29,842 bases of DNA from Vampirovibrionales bacterium (GTDB taxonomy: Bacteria > Cyanobacteriota > Vampirovibrionia > Vampirovibrionales > JAGQHJ01), in assembly GCA_025451145.1 (NCBI GenBank), contig JANWKX010000099.1, positions 1 through 29,842 of the forward strand. Direction: 5' to 3'. A model generated the notes under the pieces. The model saw only the letters and a program-made list of their open reading frames with translations. It was not told the origin of the DNA and did no database searches. The translations under genes were made by a program, and so were the position numbers. Below are positions 7,437 to 14,584 of the stretch, in pieces. The stretch's first letter is position 1; every line of letters begins with the position of its first letter.

Positions 7437-7455
7437 AATTGAATGCTGTCTAAAT

Positions 7456-7569
7456 TTATCCTTGCCGTTGTTTATGCTTGGGATTATCACAAATTACGGC
7501 AACCCGTCCACGACGACGGATGACTTTGCACTTTTCACAAATGCGTTTAACAGACGTTCTAACCTTCAT
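7456..7569 (-). CDS. rpmJ: 50S ribosomal protein L36
   Basis: A 37-residue ribosomal protein: MKVRTSVKRICEKCKVIRRR and onward to KHKQRQG. The zinc ligands Cys11, Cys14, Cys27 and His32 are all present, so this is the zinc-binding C+ form. The sequence is of cyanobacterial/plastid type. The ATG at 7569 is 16 bases after infA. It is the last gene of the operon, closed by the hairpin at 7405-7436. The rpsM, rpsK, rpoA and rplQ genes that usually follow are absent. Confidence 0.95.
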   Translation of the reverse strand: MKVRTSVKRICEKCKVIRRRGRVAVICDNPKHKQRQG

Positions 7570-7585
7570 GACACCTGATTCCTTA

Positions 7586-7804
7586 TTATTTCATTCGGTA
7601 GGTAATTCGGCCACGGGTCAGATCATAAGGGGTTAGCTCCACTTTCACCCGATCTCCTGGCAGAATACGAATAAAGTTCTTCCGTATTTTACCAGAAATA
7701 TGAGCCAAGATAACAATACCATTTTCCAGTTCGACACGAAACATGGCATTTGGTAACGACTCTTGAATGGTTCCCTCCAGCTCAATAACGTCTTTATTAC
7801 CCAT
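7586..7804 (-). CDS. infA: Translation initiation factor IF-1
   Basis: A 72-residue OB-fold protein that binds the ribosomal A site during initiation. The family start MGNKDVIELEGTI fixes the ATG at 7804, four bases after the map stop. A longer TTG-initiated frame to 7831 would overlap map and is unlikely. The motifs ESLPNAMFRVELENG, HISGKIRKNFIRILPGD and VELTPYDLTRGRITYR closely follow the cyanobacterial pattern. Confidence 0.96.
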   Translation of the reverse strand: MGNKDVIELEGTIQESLPNAMFRVELENGIVILAHISGKIRKNFIRILPGDRVKVELTPYDLTRGRITYRMK

Positions 7805-7808
7805 GGAT

Positions 7809-8573
7809 TTATGATTTCCGTTCCGTTGCAATGATGGGACCGTTTTCGGTCACTATAACTGTATGCTCAAAATGGGCCGATGGCAAGCCGTCTTGTGTCA
7901 CAACCGTCCAGTTGTCACTTAACGTTTTAACCTCTTTCGTCCCCAGGTTAAACATGGGTTCAATGGCCAAAACCACACCAGGCTTCAATTCCGGGCCTCT
8001 TTGACCTATTCGGTAATTGGGTAAAAAGGGTTCTTCATGAAGCTGACGTCCAACACCGTGGCCGCCATAATTTTGAACAATCCCATAGCCATGGGTCTTA
8101 CCCACATCTTCAACCGCCGCTGAGATATCTTCCAAGAAATTACCGGCAACCATCTTGCCGATGCCCGCATGCAAAGACGCATCGGTGGCTTCTAAAAGCT
8201 GTTTTAAATCATCCGTAATCTTCCCAACTCCTACGGTAATGGCTGAATCTCCCACCAAACCCTTATAAGTCGCGCCACAGTCGATGCTAATGACATCACC
8301 ATCTTTAAGGATTTTATCCGGCCGTGGAATGCCATGAACCACTTCATCATTGACAGAAGTACATAAAGTCGCCGGAAATCCATGATATCCCTTAAATGTG
8401 GGTAATGCACCTGCCTTACGAATTCTGTCCTCGGCAATTTGATCCAAATCCAGCGTCGACATACCCGGTTCAACGATTTGAGAAAGGTATGTCAAGGTAT
8501 CAGCAACGATTCGGCCAGCCTCCTGAATTAATAAAATCTCGTGACGGCTTTTCCTGGAAATGGCTTTGGTCAT
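7809..8573 (-). CDS. map: Methionine aminopeptidase, type I
   Basis: Removes the initiator methionine from nascent proteins. The protein has 254 residues with a pita-bread fold and all five metal ligands: Asp98 (SIDCG), Asp109 (VGDSA), His172 (GGHGVG), Glu205 (AIEPM) and Glu236 (HFEHT). His80 (EVVHGIP) is the substrate-site histidine. No N-terminal zinc finger, hence type Ia-like. The ATG overlaps the adk stop in an ATGA, indicating translational coupling, and infA follows by four bases. Confidence 0.96.
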   Translation of the reverse strand: MTKAISRKSRHEILLIQEAGRIVADTLTYLSQIVEPGMSTLDLDQIAEDRIRKAGALPTFKGYHGFPATLCTSVNDEVVHGIPRPDKILKDGDVISIDCGATYKGLVGDSAITVGVGKITDDLKQLLEATDASLHAGIGKMVAGNFLEDISAAVEDVGKTHGYGIVQNYGGHGVGRQLHEEPFLPNYRIGQRGPELKPGVVLAIEPMFNLGTKEVKTLSDNWTVVTQDGLPSAHFEHTVIVTENGPIIATERKS

Positions 8574-9262
8574 ACCAGCATTTTACCTGAGGGCTTAAAA
8601 TACAGATCCAATTCCTGCTGGATCTTTTGTGTGACCGTATCAATTGGCTGATTGGCATCAATACTTTTTAACAAGCCTTTATGGCTGTAGTATTCAATCA
8701 ATGGAGATGTTTCCGTTTCATACGCCTTTAAACGGTTCTCAATGACCTCAGGTCGATCGTCTTTTCGGGTCACCAACTCTCCGCCACAAGCATCGCAAAC
8801 ATGCTCATTCTTAGGGGGATTCAGCTTCAGGTTGAACTTAATGTCACATTTGCTACAGGTGACACGGTAAGCCAGTCGATCCATCAAAACGGAGAACGGC
8901 GTCTCCAGATAGAGAACCGCATCAATATGCAAATGAATCTCATTTAATATTTCAGTCAGGCCTTCTGCCTGGGCTTCGTTTCGGGGGAACCCGTCAAACA
9001 GAAATCCGCGCTTCTCGTCAGAGACACGCAACATGGCAGCTTTAATCACCTGCATGACCAGATCAAAGGGAACCAGTTCGCCTTTATCCACATAACTCTT
9101 AGCCGTTTGTCCCAACTCAGAACCAGAGGCGATTTCATTTCTTAAAGCCTGCCCGGTATCAATATGGTACAAGTGGTATAAAGAAGCAATCCGCTGTGCT
9201 TGAGTTCCTTTCCCAACGCCAGGTGCCCCAAGCAGGATAAATACTTTTCTATCGCTGGTCAT
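8570..9262 (-). CDS. adk: Adenylate kinase with zinc-binding LID
   Basis: Converts AMP and ATP to two ADP. The P-loop GAPGVGKGT is at residues 12-20, the FDGFPR AMP-binding segment at 89-94, and the LID domain carries Cys136, Cys139, Cys156 and Cys159. This is the four-cysteine zinc LID of Gram-positive-type enzymes. The DDRPEVIENRL segment after the LID holds the catalytic arginines. The NMP-binding motif reads DTGQALR rather than the usual STGDxLR. The 230-residue length is normal for the long form. The start overlaps the secY stop by four bases. Confidence 0.96.
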   Translation of the reverse strand: MTSDRKVFILLGAPGVGKGTQAQRIASLYHLYHIDTGQALRNEIASGSELGQTAKSYVDKGELVPFDLVMQVIKAAMLRVSDEKRGFLFDGFPRNEAQAEGLTEILNEIHLHIDAVLYLETPFSVLMDRLAYRVTCSKCDIKFNLKLNPPKNEHVCDACGGELVTRKDDRPEVIENRLKAYETETSPLIEYYSHKGLLKSIDANQPIDTVTQKIQQELDLYFKPSGKMLV

Positions 9263-10608
9263 GGCTTTAAAAATCCTTCATACTGCCGAGCTAACAAATG
9301 CACCTTAATTTGATTGACAAAATCCAGCGCAACGCCGACGAGAATAATCAACGAAGTGGCTCCCAAACCGCGAAACATCAGAACCCCTGTAGATTGCCCC
9401 AAAGCAGCTTCGGCGACGTTGGGAACCAATGCCAGAATCGACATAAAGGCCGCTCCGATAAAGGTAATTCTTGCCAGAATGGTTTGCAATAGCTCAGCTG
9501 TGGGACGACCCGGTTTAATGCCGGGAATAGAACTGCCGTATTTCTTCAAATTATCTGCGATTTCCCGGGGTTGCATCCCTGGCGTAATGGAGGCATAAAA
9601 GAACGTAAAGAAGAAGATTAACAGCACTTCCAGGGCAATGTACATCCAGCCGCCACTGGTCAGGTACTTGCTCAAAAAGAGAACAATCGGCTCAAAAACG
9701 CCCAGATTGGCACTACCCCTGATGGCCATATTGATTAAGGTCACGGGAAAGGCCAAAACAGAGAAGGCGAAGATAATGGGTAACACGCCACCGGGGTTAA
9801 TCTTAAAGGGAATATAGGTGTTCTGACCACCATATATCTTGTTTCCCACCTGACGTTTGGCGCTGACAATAAAGACTTTTCGCTCTGCATCCTGAAGCAC
9901 CACGACAAAGGCGACAGTACATAAGAAGACAAAGAGTGTTACTAGCAGCATGAAGGATTGCATCGGAGTTCCAGAGGCTGCAGCGGCGCCAATTTGACCA
10001 AAAGTCACAGGGAGCCTGGAGATAATCCCAATAAAGATTAAGAGCGAACCACCGTTACCCACACCTTGTTCCGTAATCAGCTCGGCAATCCATAAACTGA
10101 AAACAGCACCGGCAGTCATGGTCAAAACGCCCAAGACCACAAACATGGGAATGTTAATTCCTGGGTGAACGGCCCCAAATTTGATAATGAAGTTCACGAT
10201 AATGCTGGATTGCATCAAGGCCAAACCCACTGTGAGATAACGGGTATATTGAGCAATCCTGCGGCGACCTTGCTCCCCTTCCTCCTTTTGAAGATTTTCA
10301 AGGTGAGGAATGACCACAGTGAGAAGCTGAATGATGATGGATGCGGTAATGTAAGGACCAATCCCAAGCCCTGCAATCGATAAGCGCCCTAGAGCACCAC
10401 CTGAAAACATATCCAGAATGCCAATAAACTGCGCTGCCGCGCTGCTGGCGAAGATCTGGGGATCAACACCCCAAATCGGGATATGGGCTGCCATACGAAA
10501 AACCAATATCATCAGAAACGTAAAGATGAGTTTTTCCTTAAGACCAGAAGCCTGCCAAATGGCAACTAAATCATCTTTACTGGGAATGCGAGGTACTGCC
10601 TTTGACAA
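9259..10608 (-). CDS. secY: Preprotein translocase channel subunit SecY
   Basis: Membrane pore of the Sec system, 449 residues with ten predicted transmembrane helices. Family signatures include the first helix after LKEKLIFTFLMILVFRMAAH, the plug region FSGGALGRLSIAGLGIGPYI, QLLTVVIPHLENLQKEEGEQ, and the cytosolic DAERKVFIVSAKRQVG and PGMQPREIADNLKKYGSSIPG loops. The start is a TTG (TTGTCAAAGGC) with AGGGAA six to seven bases upstream; no ATG is available nearby. It follows rplO by about 35 bases and precedes adk with a 4-base overlap. Confidence 0.97.
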   Translation of the reverse strand: MSKAVPRIPSKDDLVAIWQASGLKEKLIFTFLMILVFRMAAHIPIWGVDPQIFASSAAAQFIGILDMFSGGALGRLSIAGLGIGPYITASIIIQLLTVVIPHLENLQKEEGEQGRRRIAQYTRYLTVGLALMQSSIIVNFIIKFGAVHPGINIPMFVVLGVLTMTAGAVFSLWIAELITEQGVGNGGSLLIFIGIISRLPVTFGQIGAAAASGTPMQSFMLLVTLFVFLCTVAFVVVLQDAERKVFIVSAKRQVGNKIYGGQNTYIPFKINPGGVLPIIFAFSVLAFPVTLINMAIRGSANLGVFEPIVLFLSKYLTSGGWMYIALEVLLIFFFTFFYASITPGMQPREIADNLKKYGSSIPGIKPGRPTAELLQTILARITFIGAAFMSILALVPNVAEAALGQSTGVLMFRGLGATSLIILVGVALDFVNQIKVHLLARQYEGFLKP

Positions 10609-10643
10609 AATTGTTCCCTATCGTATTGTTGTCTCTTTGTAAC

Positions 10644-11147
10644 CTATTCGGCGTGATTGACAAGCTTTACGGAGCCACCAGCCGCTTCAATTTTGGTTTT
10701 TGCGCCTGGGGTCACATAGTGGGCTTCCACATTCACCTTGCGTTTTAATTCGCCGTTACCCAAAATACGAATCCCATCGTATTTATTCGGGTTGAAGACA
10801 CCCAACTCTTCAAGGCGGGCATAAGTCAATGTGTCTTCGCTGGAAAGGAGATATTCAGCCAAATCTTCGACATTCAACTCAAGCCAACAACGGCGGTTGA
10901 TCAGCTCAAACCCGTCAATACGAGGCAAACGACGATACAAAGGCATTTGACCGCCTTCAAACCCACGTTTTGAACTCAAACCGGAACGCTGGCCTTCACC
11001 ATTATGTCCACGGTTAGAGGTTTTACCGGCACCTGAGGCGCGGCCACGGCCAACTCTTAAACGGTCCTTCGTGGCGCCTTTGGCAGGGCGTAAATCGGTT
11101 AATAAAAGCCGTTGAGCTTCTTTTTCGGCAGACTTCTTAGGGGCCAT
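10644..11147 (-). CDS. rplO: 50S ribosomal protein L15
   Basis: Large-subunit protein, 167 residues. The glycine/arginine-rich N-terminal extension (RVGRGRASGAGKTSNRGHNG, then RSGLSSKRGFEGGQMPLYRR) is diagnostic of L15. The globular C-terminal half has VNVEAHYVTPGAKTKIEAAGG. An N-terminal lead of about 15 residues is longer than in E. coli (144 residues). GGAGGT inside the rpmD 3' end serves as the ribosome site, and only two bases separate the genes. Confidence 0.96.
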   Translation of the reverse strand: MAPKKSAEKEAQRLLLTDLRPAKGATKDRLRVGRGRASGAGKTSNRGHNGEGQRSGLSSKRGFEGGQMPLYRRLPRIDGFELINRRCWLELNVEDLAEYLLSSEDTLTYARLEELGVFNPNKYDGIRILGNGELKRKVNVEAHYVTPGAKTKIEAAGGSVKLVNHAE

Positions 11148-11149
11148 GG

Positions 11150-11335
11150 TTATGCAACCTCCACTTGAATAAGGTGAGAGATCTTTTGGATCATCCCGGT
11201 AATAATTTCCGTTTCAAAATGATCGACAACTTGGTTTACCTTGTATAAGCCAAGGGCTGTTGCGATTTTCCGGTGTTTCTCCGGACGGCCAATCAGGCTG
11301 CGAACCAGTTTAACTTTAACTTTACGTGACGCCAT
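11150..11335 (-). CDS. rpmD: 50S ribosomal protein L30
   Basis: A 61-residue ferredoxin-like ribosomal protein. VKLVRSLIGRPEKHRKIATALGL followed by HFETEIITGMIQKISHLIQV matches L30 throughout its length. Cyanobacteria in the narrow sense generally lack L30, so its presence argues against a photosynthetic cyanobacterium or for an early-branching relative. AGGAG, formed partly by the rpsE stop codon, lies nine bases before the ATG. Confidence 0.93.
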   Translation of the reverse strand: MASRKVKVKLVRSLIGRPEKHRKIATALGLYKVNQVVDHFETEIITGMIQKISHLIQVEVA

Positions 11336-11347
11336 GGGACTGTACTC

Positions 11348-11938
11348 CTACATAATCATTTCTTTGACGTTCAAACCACGGGCGTCAGCAATTTGTTTAA
11401 AGGTTCTCAGTTGAGAAAGTCCTTTAATTGTAGCCCGGGCAACGTTCAAAGGCGAGTTGGAACCGAGGGATTTGGATAAAATGTTTTCAACACCGGCAAG
11501 TTCAAGAACCGCACGTGCCGCACCACCCGCAATAACACCGGTCCCTTTGGACGCCGGTCTCAGCACAACCAGACTGCTTCCAGCCTTGGCATCAATGGCA
11601 TGAGGAATGGTAGATTTATGAATAGGTACTGTAATAAGCGCCTTACGGGCAGCAGCGACACCTTTTTGAATGGCGCCGATAACCTCGCTGGATTTACCGA
11701 TACCTAAGCCAACCTGGCCTTCGCCGTTTCCAACAACAACAACGGCTCTAAAACTCAGTTTTTTACCGCCTTTGACAACCTTGGTTACCCGGCGGATTTG
11801 AATCACTTTTTCTTTCCAATCAGCTGATGGAGCGCCTTCAGCAGCAGCATCACCTTTTGAAGCTGCGTTTTGAGCTTCGCCTTTTTGACTTGTGCCACCA
11901 GAAGCACGTCTTCTTTGTTGATTGTCGGGTTTGTCCAT
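11348..11938 (-). CDS. rpsE: 30S ribosomal protein S5
   Basis: Small-subunit fidelity protein. I start it at the ATG at 11938 (196 residues), with GGA about nine bases upstream. The open frame continues to 12022, but the extra 28 residues have no S5 character. Residues 1-40 form an Ala/Gln/Lys-rich extension. The S5 double-stranded-RNA-like domain follows (VVKGGKKLSFRAVVVVGNGE and GLGIGKSSEVIGAIQKGVAAARKA), then the C-terminal domain (PASKGTGVIAGGAARAVLELAG). It is the first gene of this block; rplR, normally immediately upstream, is absent. Confidence 0.95.
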   Translation of the reverse strand: MDKPDNQQRRRASGGTSQKGEAQNAASKGDAAAEGAPSADWKEKVIQIRRVTKVVKGGKKLSFRAVVVVGNGEGQVGLGIGKSSEVIGAIQKGVAAARKALITVPIHKSTIPHAIDAKAGSSLVVLRPASKGTGVIAGGAARAVLELAGVENILSKSLGSNSPLNVARATIKGLSQLRTFKQIADARGLNVKEMIM

Positions 11939-11983
11939 CCTACCTATTCCATCTAATTGCTTATTTACGGGCTGTCTAACCTG

Positions 11984-12014
11984 ATGATTAATTTTATGTA
12001 CTCTAACACAAAGG
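11984..12014 (-). promoter_or_regulatory. Candidate promoter of the rpsE-rpmJ operon
   Basis: On the minus strand a TTGTGT, an 18-base spacer and CATAAA (4 of 6) end about 50 bases before the rpsE ATG. Because no spc-operon gene lies upstream, the operon needs its own promoter here. Assigned by pattern and approximate in position. Confidence 0.3.
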
Positions 12015-12166
12015 ATACACAAAAGGAAAAATTTTTTCTAGCCAGAGGGTTTTGTCGCCATGGGTTCCGTGAAAAATGGCTTGACAAATTGTCTCAAAAA
12101 CATAATGTAAAGATCAAGAGCCAGCTTTTCATGGATGCTTTACATTTGTTAATGCGAGCGCCCGGC

Positions 12167-12376
12167 TAAGAACCTATTCGAGAAACATCCATGACGGGTA
12201 TCTGCGTTGTCGCTGTGGTACTCGAAGCCTCATTTACTATCTGTAGACTCCGGTTCTCTACCCAACTCGGCAAGCGTGCCTCGTTGTGAGCCGTAAAATT
12301 ATTTATAACGCTTCACTACGTTTCGCTAGGCTCCTCACATCTACTCCACCCTGAATATTTCTCGAATAGGTTCTAA
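12167..12376. mobile_element. Miniature inverted-repeat element candidate B (204 bp, IS5-like ends)
   Basis: A perfect 16-bp terminal inverted repeat, GAACCTATTCGAGAAA at 12170-12185 and its complement at 12358-12373, bounds 204 bp. It is flanked on both sides by TAA (12167-12169 and 12374-12376), a T-N-A duplication typical of the IS1031/IS427-like groups of the IS5 family. Read more widely, the flanks share CTAAG. The interior has no credible ORF. No transposase is present here, so mobilisation would be in trans. It lies between the rpsE operon promoter and mtnP. Confidence 0.7.
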
Positions 12377-12427
12377 GATCTAACTGGAAGTCATGGCATC
12401 TCGCAATCAAGGCTTTTGCTTGAAAAG

Positions 12428-12456
12428 TTGCTACTTTTCCTTTAAGACCATATAGA
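12428..12456 (+). promoter_or_regulatory. Candidate mtnP promoter
   Basis: TTGCTA (12428-12433), a 17-base spacer and TATAGA (12451-12456) lie 40 bases before the mtnP start, just inside the unique sequence beyond element B. Each hexamer matches 4 of 6 consensus positions. Confidence 0.4.
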
Positions 12457-12495
12457 ATGGAATCTATTGATAAAAGCAAGTAGAAGAGGCGTAGC

Positions 12496-13290
12496 ATGTC
12501 ATCGGTTCAAGCAGAAATCGGCGTATTCGGCGGATCAGGATTTTATCAGTTTTTAGAAGCGCCTGAAACGGTTCAGGTCGAAACCCCTTATGGCATGACC
12601 AGTTCTGAAATCACCATTGGAACGGTTGCAGGGAAACGGGTCGCATTTTTACCCCGACATGGCGCCAATCATGGCATACCGCCTCACTTGATTAACTACC
12701 GGGCCAATGTTTGGGCCTTTAAAAAATTGGGTGTTTCCAGAGTCATTAGCCCTTGTGCCGCCGGAAGCCTCCAAAAGTTTGTTCGTCCAGGTAGCTTTGT
12801 CATTTGCGATCAGTATGTTGATAGAACCAATGGCAGAAAAGACACCTTTTACGATGGCCCCATTGTGACCCACGTCAGCGCCGCGGATCCCTATTGTCCG
12901 GAAATGAGACAATTGGCCATCAAATCTGCGAAAGACTCCGGCATTCAATACCATCCGGAAGGCACCGTGGCTGTCATCCAAGGCCCCCGATTCAGTACTC
13001 GGGCGGAGTCCAACTGGTACAGAAGCCAGGGTTGGGAAGTCATCAATATGACCCAATATCCTGAAGCCCACCTGGTGCGAGAACTGGAGATGTGCGTCGT
13101 CAACATCTCATTAATTACCGACTATGATACCGGTATTCCCGGCATTGAGCCTGTCAGCCATGAAGAGGTCTTAAAGGTCTTCGCAGCCAACAACGAGAAT
13201 TTAAAGACCTTGTTATACCGATTAATTGAGCTATTGCCTTCAGAACGTCAAAATTGCGGTTGTGGTAATGTCCTGGCCCATTCCCGTTGA
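12496..13290 (+). CDS. mtnP: S-methyl-5'-thioadenosine phosphorylase
   Basis: Cleaves methylthioadenosine, the by-product of polyamine synthesis and other SAM reactions, into adenine and methylthioribose-1-phosphate. The protein has 264 residues of the PNP/MTAP class: GGSGFY at 12-17 and PRHGANHG at 53-60 bind phosphate, IQGPRFSTRAE at 161-171 follows, and NMTQYPE at 184-190 holds the methionine of the ribose/base site. Asp209 and Asp211 in TDYD select adenine over hypoxanthine, which favours MTAP over purine nucleoside phosphorylase. The C-terminal CGC motif is common in bacterial MTAP. GAGG precedes the ATG by about eight bases. Confidence 0.93.
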   Translation: MSSVQAEIGVFGGSGFYQFLEAPETVQVETPYGMTSSEITIGTVAGKRVAFLPRHGANHGIPPHLINYRANVWAFKKLGVSRVISPCAAGSLQKFVRPGSFVICDQYVDRTNGRKDTFYDGPIVTHVSAADPYCPEMRQLAIKSAKDSGIQYHPEGTVAVIQGPRFSTRAESNWYRSQGWEVINMTQYPEAHLVRELEMCVVNISLITDYDTGIPGIEPVSHEEVLKVFAANNENLKTLLYRLIELLPSERQNCGCGNVLAHSR

Positions 13291-13346
13291 TATTGGACAA
13301 TAATGCTCCTATTGAATGAACATAAGTCGTAAAGGATATCTCGGAA

Positions 13347-13619
13347 ATGTTTAATATCTTTAGTTTTTTAGCCCAGCTGATCAATTTGTTTTTGATTTTG
13401 CTGTTTATCCGCATTTTGATGTCCTGGATAGCCCCGCGGGCAAATTGGTATGAACAGCCTCTTAAACTGTTATACAACGTTACAGAGCCAATCATGGCCC
13501 CCTTCCGGGCCTTAATTCCACCGATTGGGGGAATTGACTTCTCACCGATGCTTCTCTTTTTTCTGTTGGGACTACTCCAACGGGTCTTGATGTCAATGGC
13601 TTATCATTCAGTGCTTTAG
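13347..13619 (+). CDS. YggT family membrane protein
   Basis: A 90-residue integral membrane protein with two hydrophobic segments (about residues 5-25 and 66-85) separated by the YggT signature: LLFIRILMSWIAPRANWYEQ, LLYNVTEPIMAPFRALIPP and GGIDFSPMLLFFLL. In cyanobacteria and plastids homologues affect nucleoid distribution and cytochrome assembly; the bacterial role is unsettled. It lies 56 bases after mtnP with AAGG upstream, so it could be co-transcribed. Its TAG stop overlaps the convergent gene's stop by four bases. Confidence 0.9.
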   Translation: MFNIFSFLAQLINLFLILLFIRILMSWIAPRANWYEQPLKLLYNVTEPIMAPFRALIPPIGGIDFSPMLLFFLLGLLQRVLMSMAYHSVL

Positions 13620-14164
13620 GAAGATTTTTTAGGCTGATAAAATCGTTGGTATCCATTAACTGCTGTAAAATTACAGAACTGCCGATAAGCCTTCGGCTTT
13701 GAGGGGTTATAAGGGGCTTGCCATTGAAATGGGGACACATCAAAGACACTTTGAAAGCCTCTAAACTCCCGCTTTTGAATCACATCCGCCTCAACCCAGC
13801 TTGAATACTCTTTTTGATGGCCCCTAACTGTGTGCCCTGAGTCAGGGTTCCATTTGGATTTGAGACAGAGGGCATAGGGCAATTCGCTGGGTTTGATTTG
13901 GTCCCTGATCCGGACATAGTAACCCGATTGCCCGCAAAAAGAGCAGGTCTCATATTTGGGCTTCAGCTTATCTAGACGATCTAAAGTGGGGATATGGCGG
14001 TGATCGCAAAATTTACAGTAAACAAACCCCCAGTGAATTTGCACAAATTCACTGCAAATATGGCAAAATACTTTACCGTTAACCATGTTTAGCCATGGAT
14101 GATGACAAAAATTATGATTGAATGGCTTTGTAAGCCACTCCAATATCTGCCTTTTAATATCCAT
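13616..14164 (-). CDS. Uncharacterised zinc-ribbon-like protein with three CxxC pairs
   Basis: A 182-residue protein without a signal or membrane segment. The N-terminal half has Cys34-x2-Cys37, Cys50-x2-Cys53 and Cys74-x2-Cys77, with His/Cys at 17-22 (HNFCHH). The first two pairs probably form one zinc ribbon around an aromatic hairpin (FVQIHWGFVYC), and CSFCGQ starts a second site that may use Cys100. The C-terminal half is rich in W, Y, F, P and K with no recognised domain (GFQSVFDVSPFQWQAPYNP). GGAGAG lies about eight bases before the ATG. It may bind nucleic acid, but I do not recognise the family. Confidence 0.7.
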   Translation of the reverse strand: MDIKRQILEWLTKPFNHNFCHHPWLNMVNGKVFCHICSEFVQIHWGFVYCKFCDHRHIPTLDRLDKLKPKYETCSFCGQSGYYVRIRDQIKPSELPYALCLKSKWNPDSGHTVRGHQKEYSSWVEADVIQKREFRGFQSVFDVSPFQWQAPYNPSKPKAYRQFCNFTAVNGYQRFYQPKKSS

Positions 14165-14214
14165 CCCTTATTCTCTCCACCCACTCTATTTCAATTTAGA
14201 CTTTACGCCTCGTG

Positions 14215-14249
14215 ATTAAATCCGACACGTGAGGGTTTAATAGAGTATA
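14215..14249 (-). promoter_or_regulatory. Hairpin and -10 element upstream of the CxxC protein gene
   Basis: ATTAAATCC (14215-14223) pairs with GGGTTTAAT (14233-14241), with one G-T pair. A minus-strand TATACT lies at 14244-14249, about 80 bases before the gene start. The hairpin would be the first structure in the transcript. Confidence 0.35.
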
Positions 14250-14331
14250 GCCTATAAATTCCAGCAAAAATCAGGTTTCAACCGCGCACCCAAGCCTACA
14301 TGGCACCGGCTTCTCATAAAGACTTCAATCC

Positions 14332-14490
14332 CTAGGTGCGATCATAAAACCATACATTCCGAAGCGACTCATCCTGATTCGAAATGATGGCTTTGAACAA
14401 GGCCATATACGAAGTAAATTCGTTTTTTTCTCCGTGCCCCATCCCGTAAAGATCAAGGCCACTGACATTTTCCAAACCCAATAAAATCAT
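14332..14490 (-). CDS. Possible 52-residue protein or gene remnant
   Basis: In the 420-base gap before citrate synthase a minus-strand ATG frame encodes 52 residues with protein-like composition (MILLGLENVSGLDLYGMGHG, then a helix-like MALFKAIISNQDESLRNVWF). A TAG lies directly upstream in frame, and no ribosome site is visible. It could be a tiny gene or the remnant of a larger one. The rest of this gap shows no coding sequence. Confidence 0.3.
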   Translation of the reverse strand: MILLGLENVSGLDLYGMGHGEKNEFTSYMALFKAIISNQDESLRNVWFYDRT

Positions 14491-14584
14491 GGTCTAACTT
14501 TAAATTTAGATACATTTTATTACTTTAAAACAGACTTTTATGCTATTTTCTCTCTTATCTTGATAGAGTAGGGGAGGTAAACTC

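Noticed and set aside
6912..7455. tmRNA, RNase P RNA or SRP RNA in the rpmJ-rpsB gap
   Set aside because: None of the conserved sequence marks of these RNAs was seen on either strand; only a generic small RNA remains possible.
7396..7578. 60-codon plus-strand ORF
   Set aside because: It is antisense to the clearly real rpmJ and to its terminator.
11957..12169. 70-codon plus-strand ORF before element B
   Set aside because: It overlaps the rpsE leader and candidate promoter on the other strand and has no ribosome site; composition is not convincing although the last 40 residues look slightly helical.
12303..12497. 64-codon minus-strand ORF over the right end of element B
   Set aside because: It spans the terminal repeat and mtnP promoter, has no start signal and reads as a chance frame.
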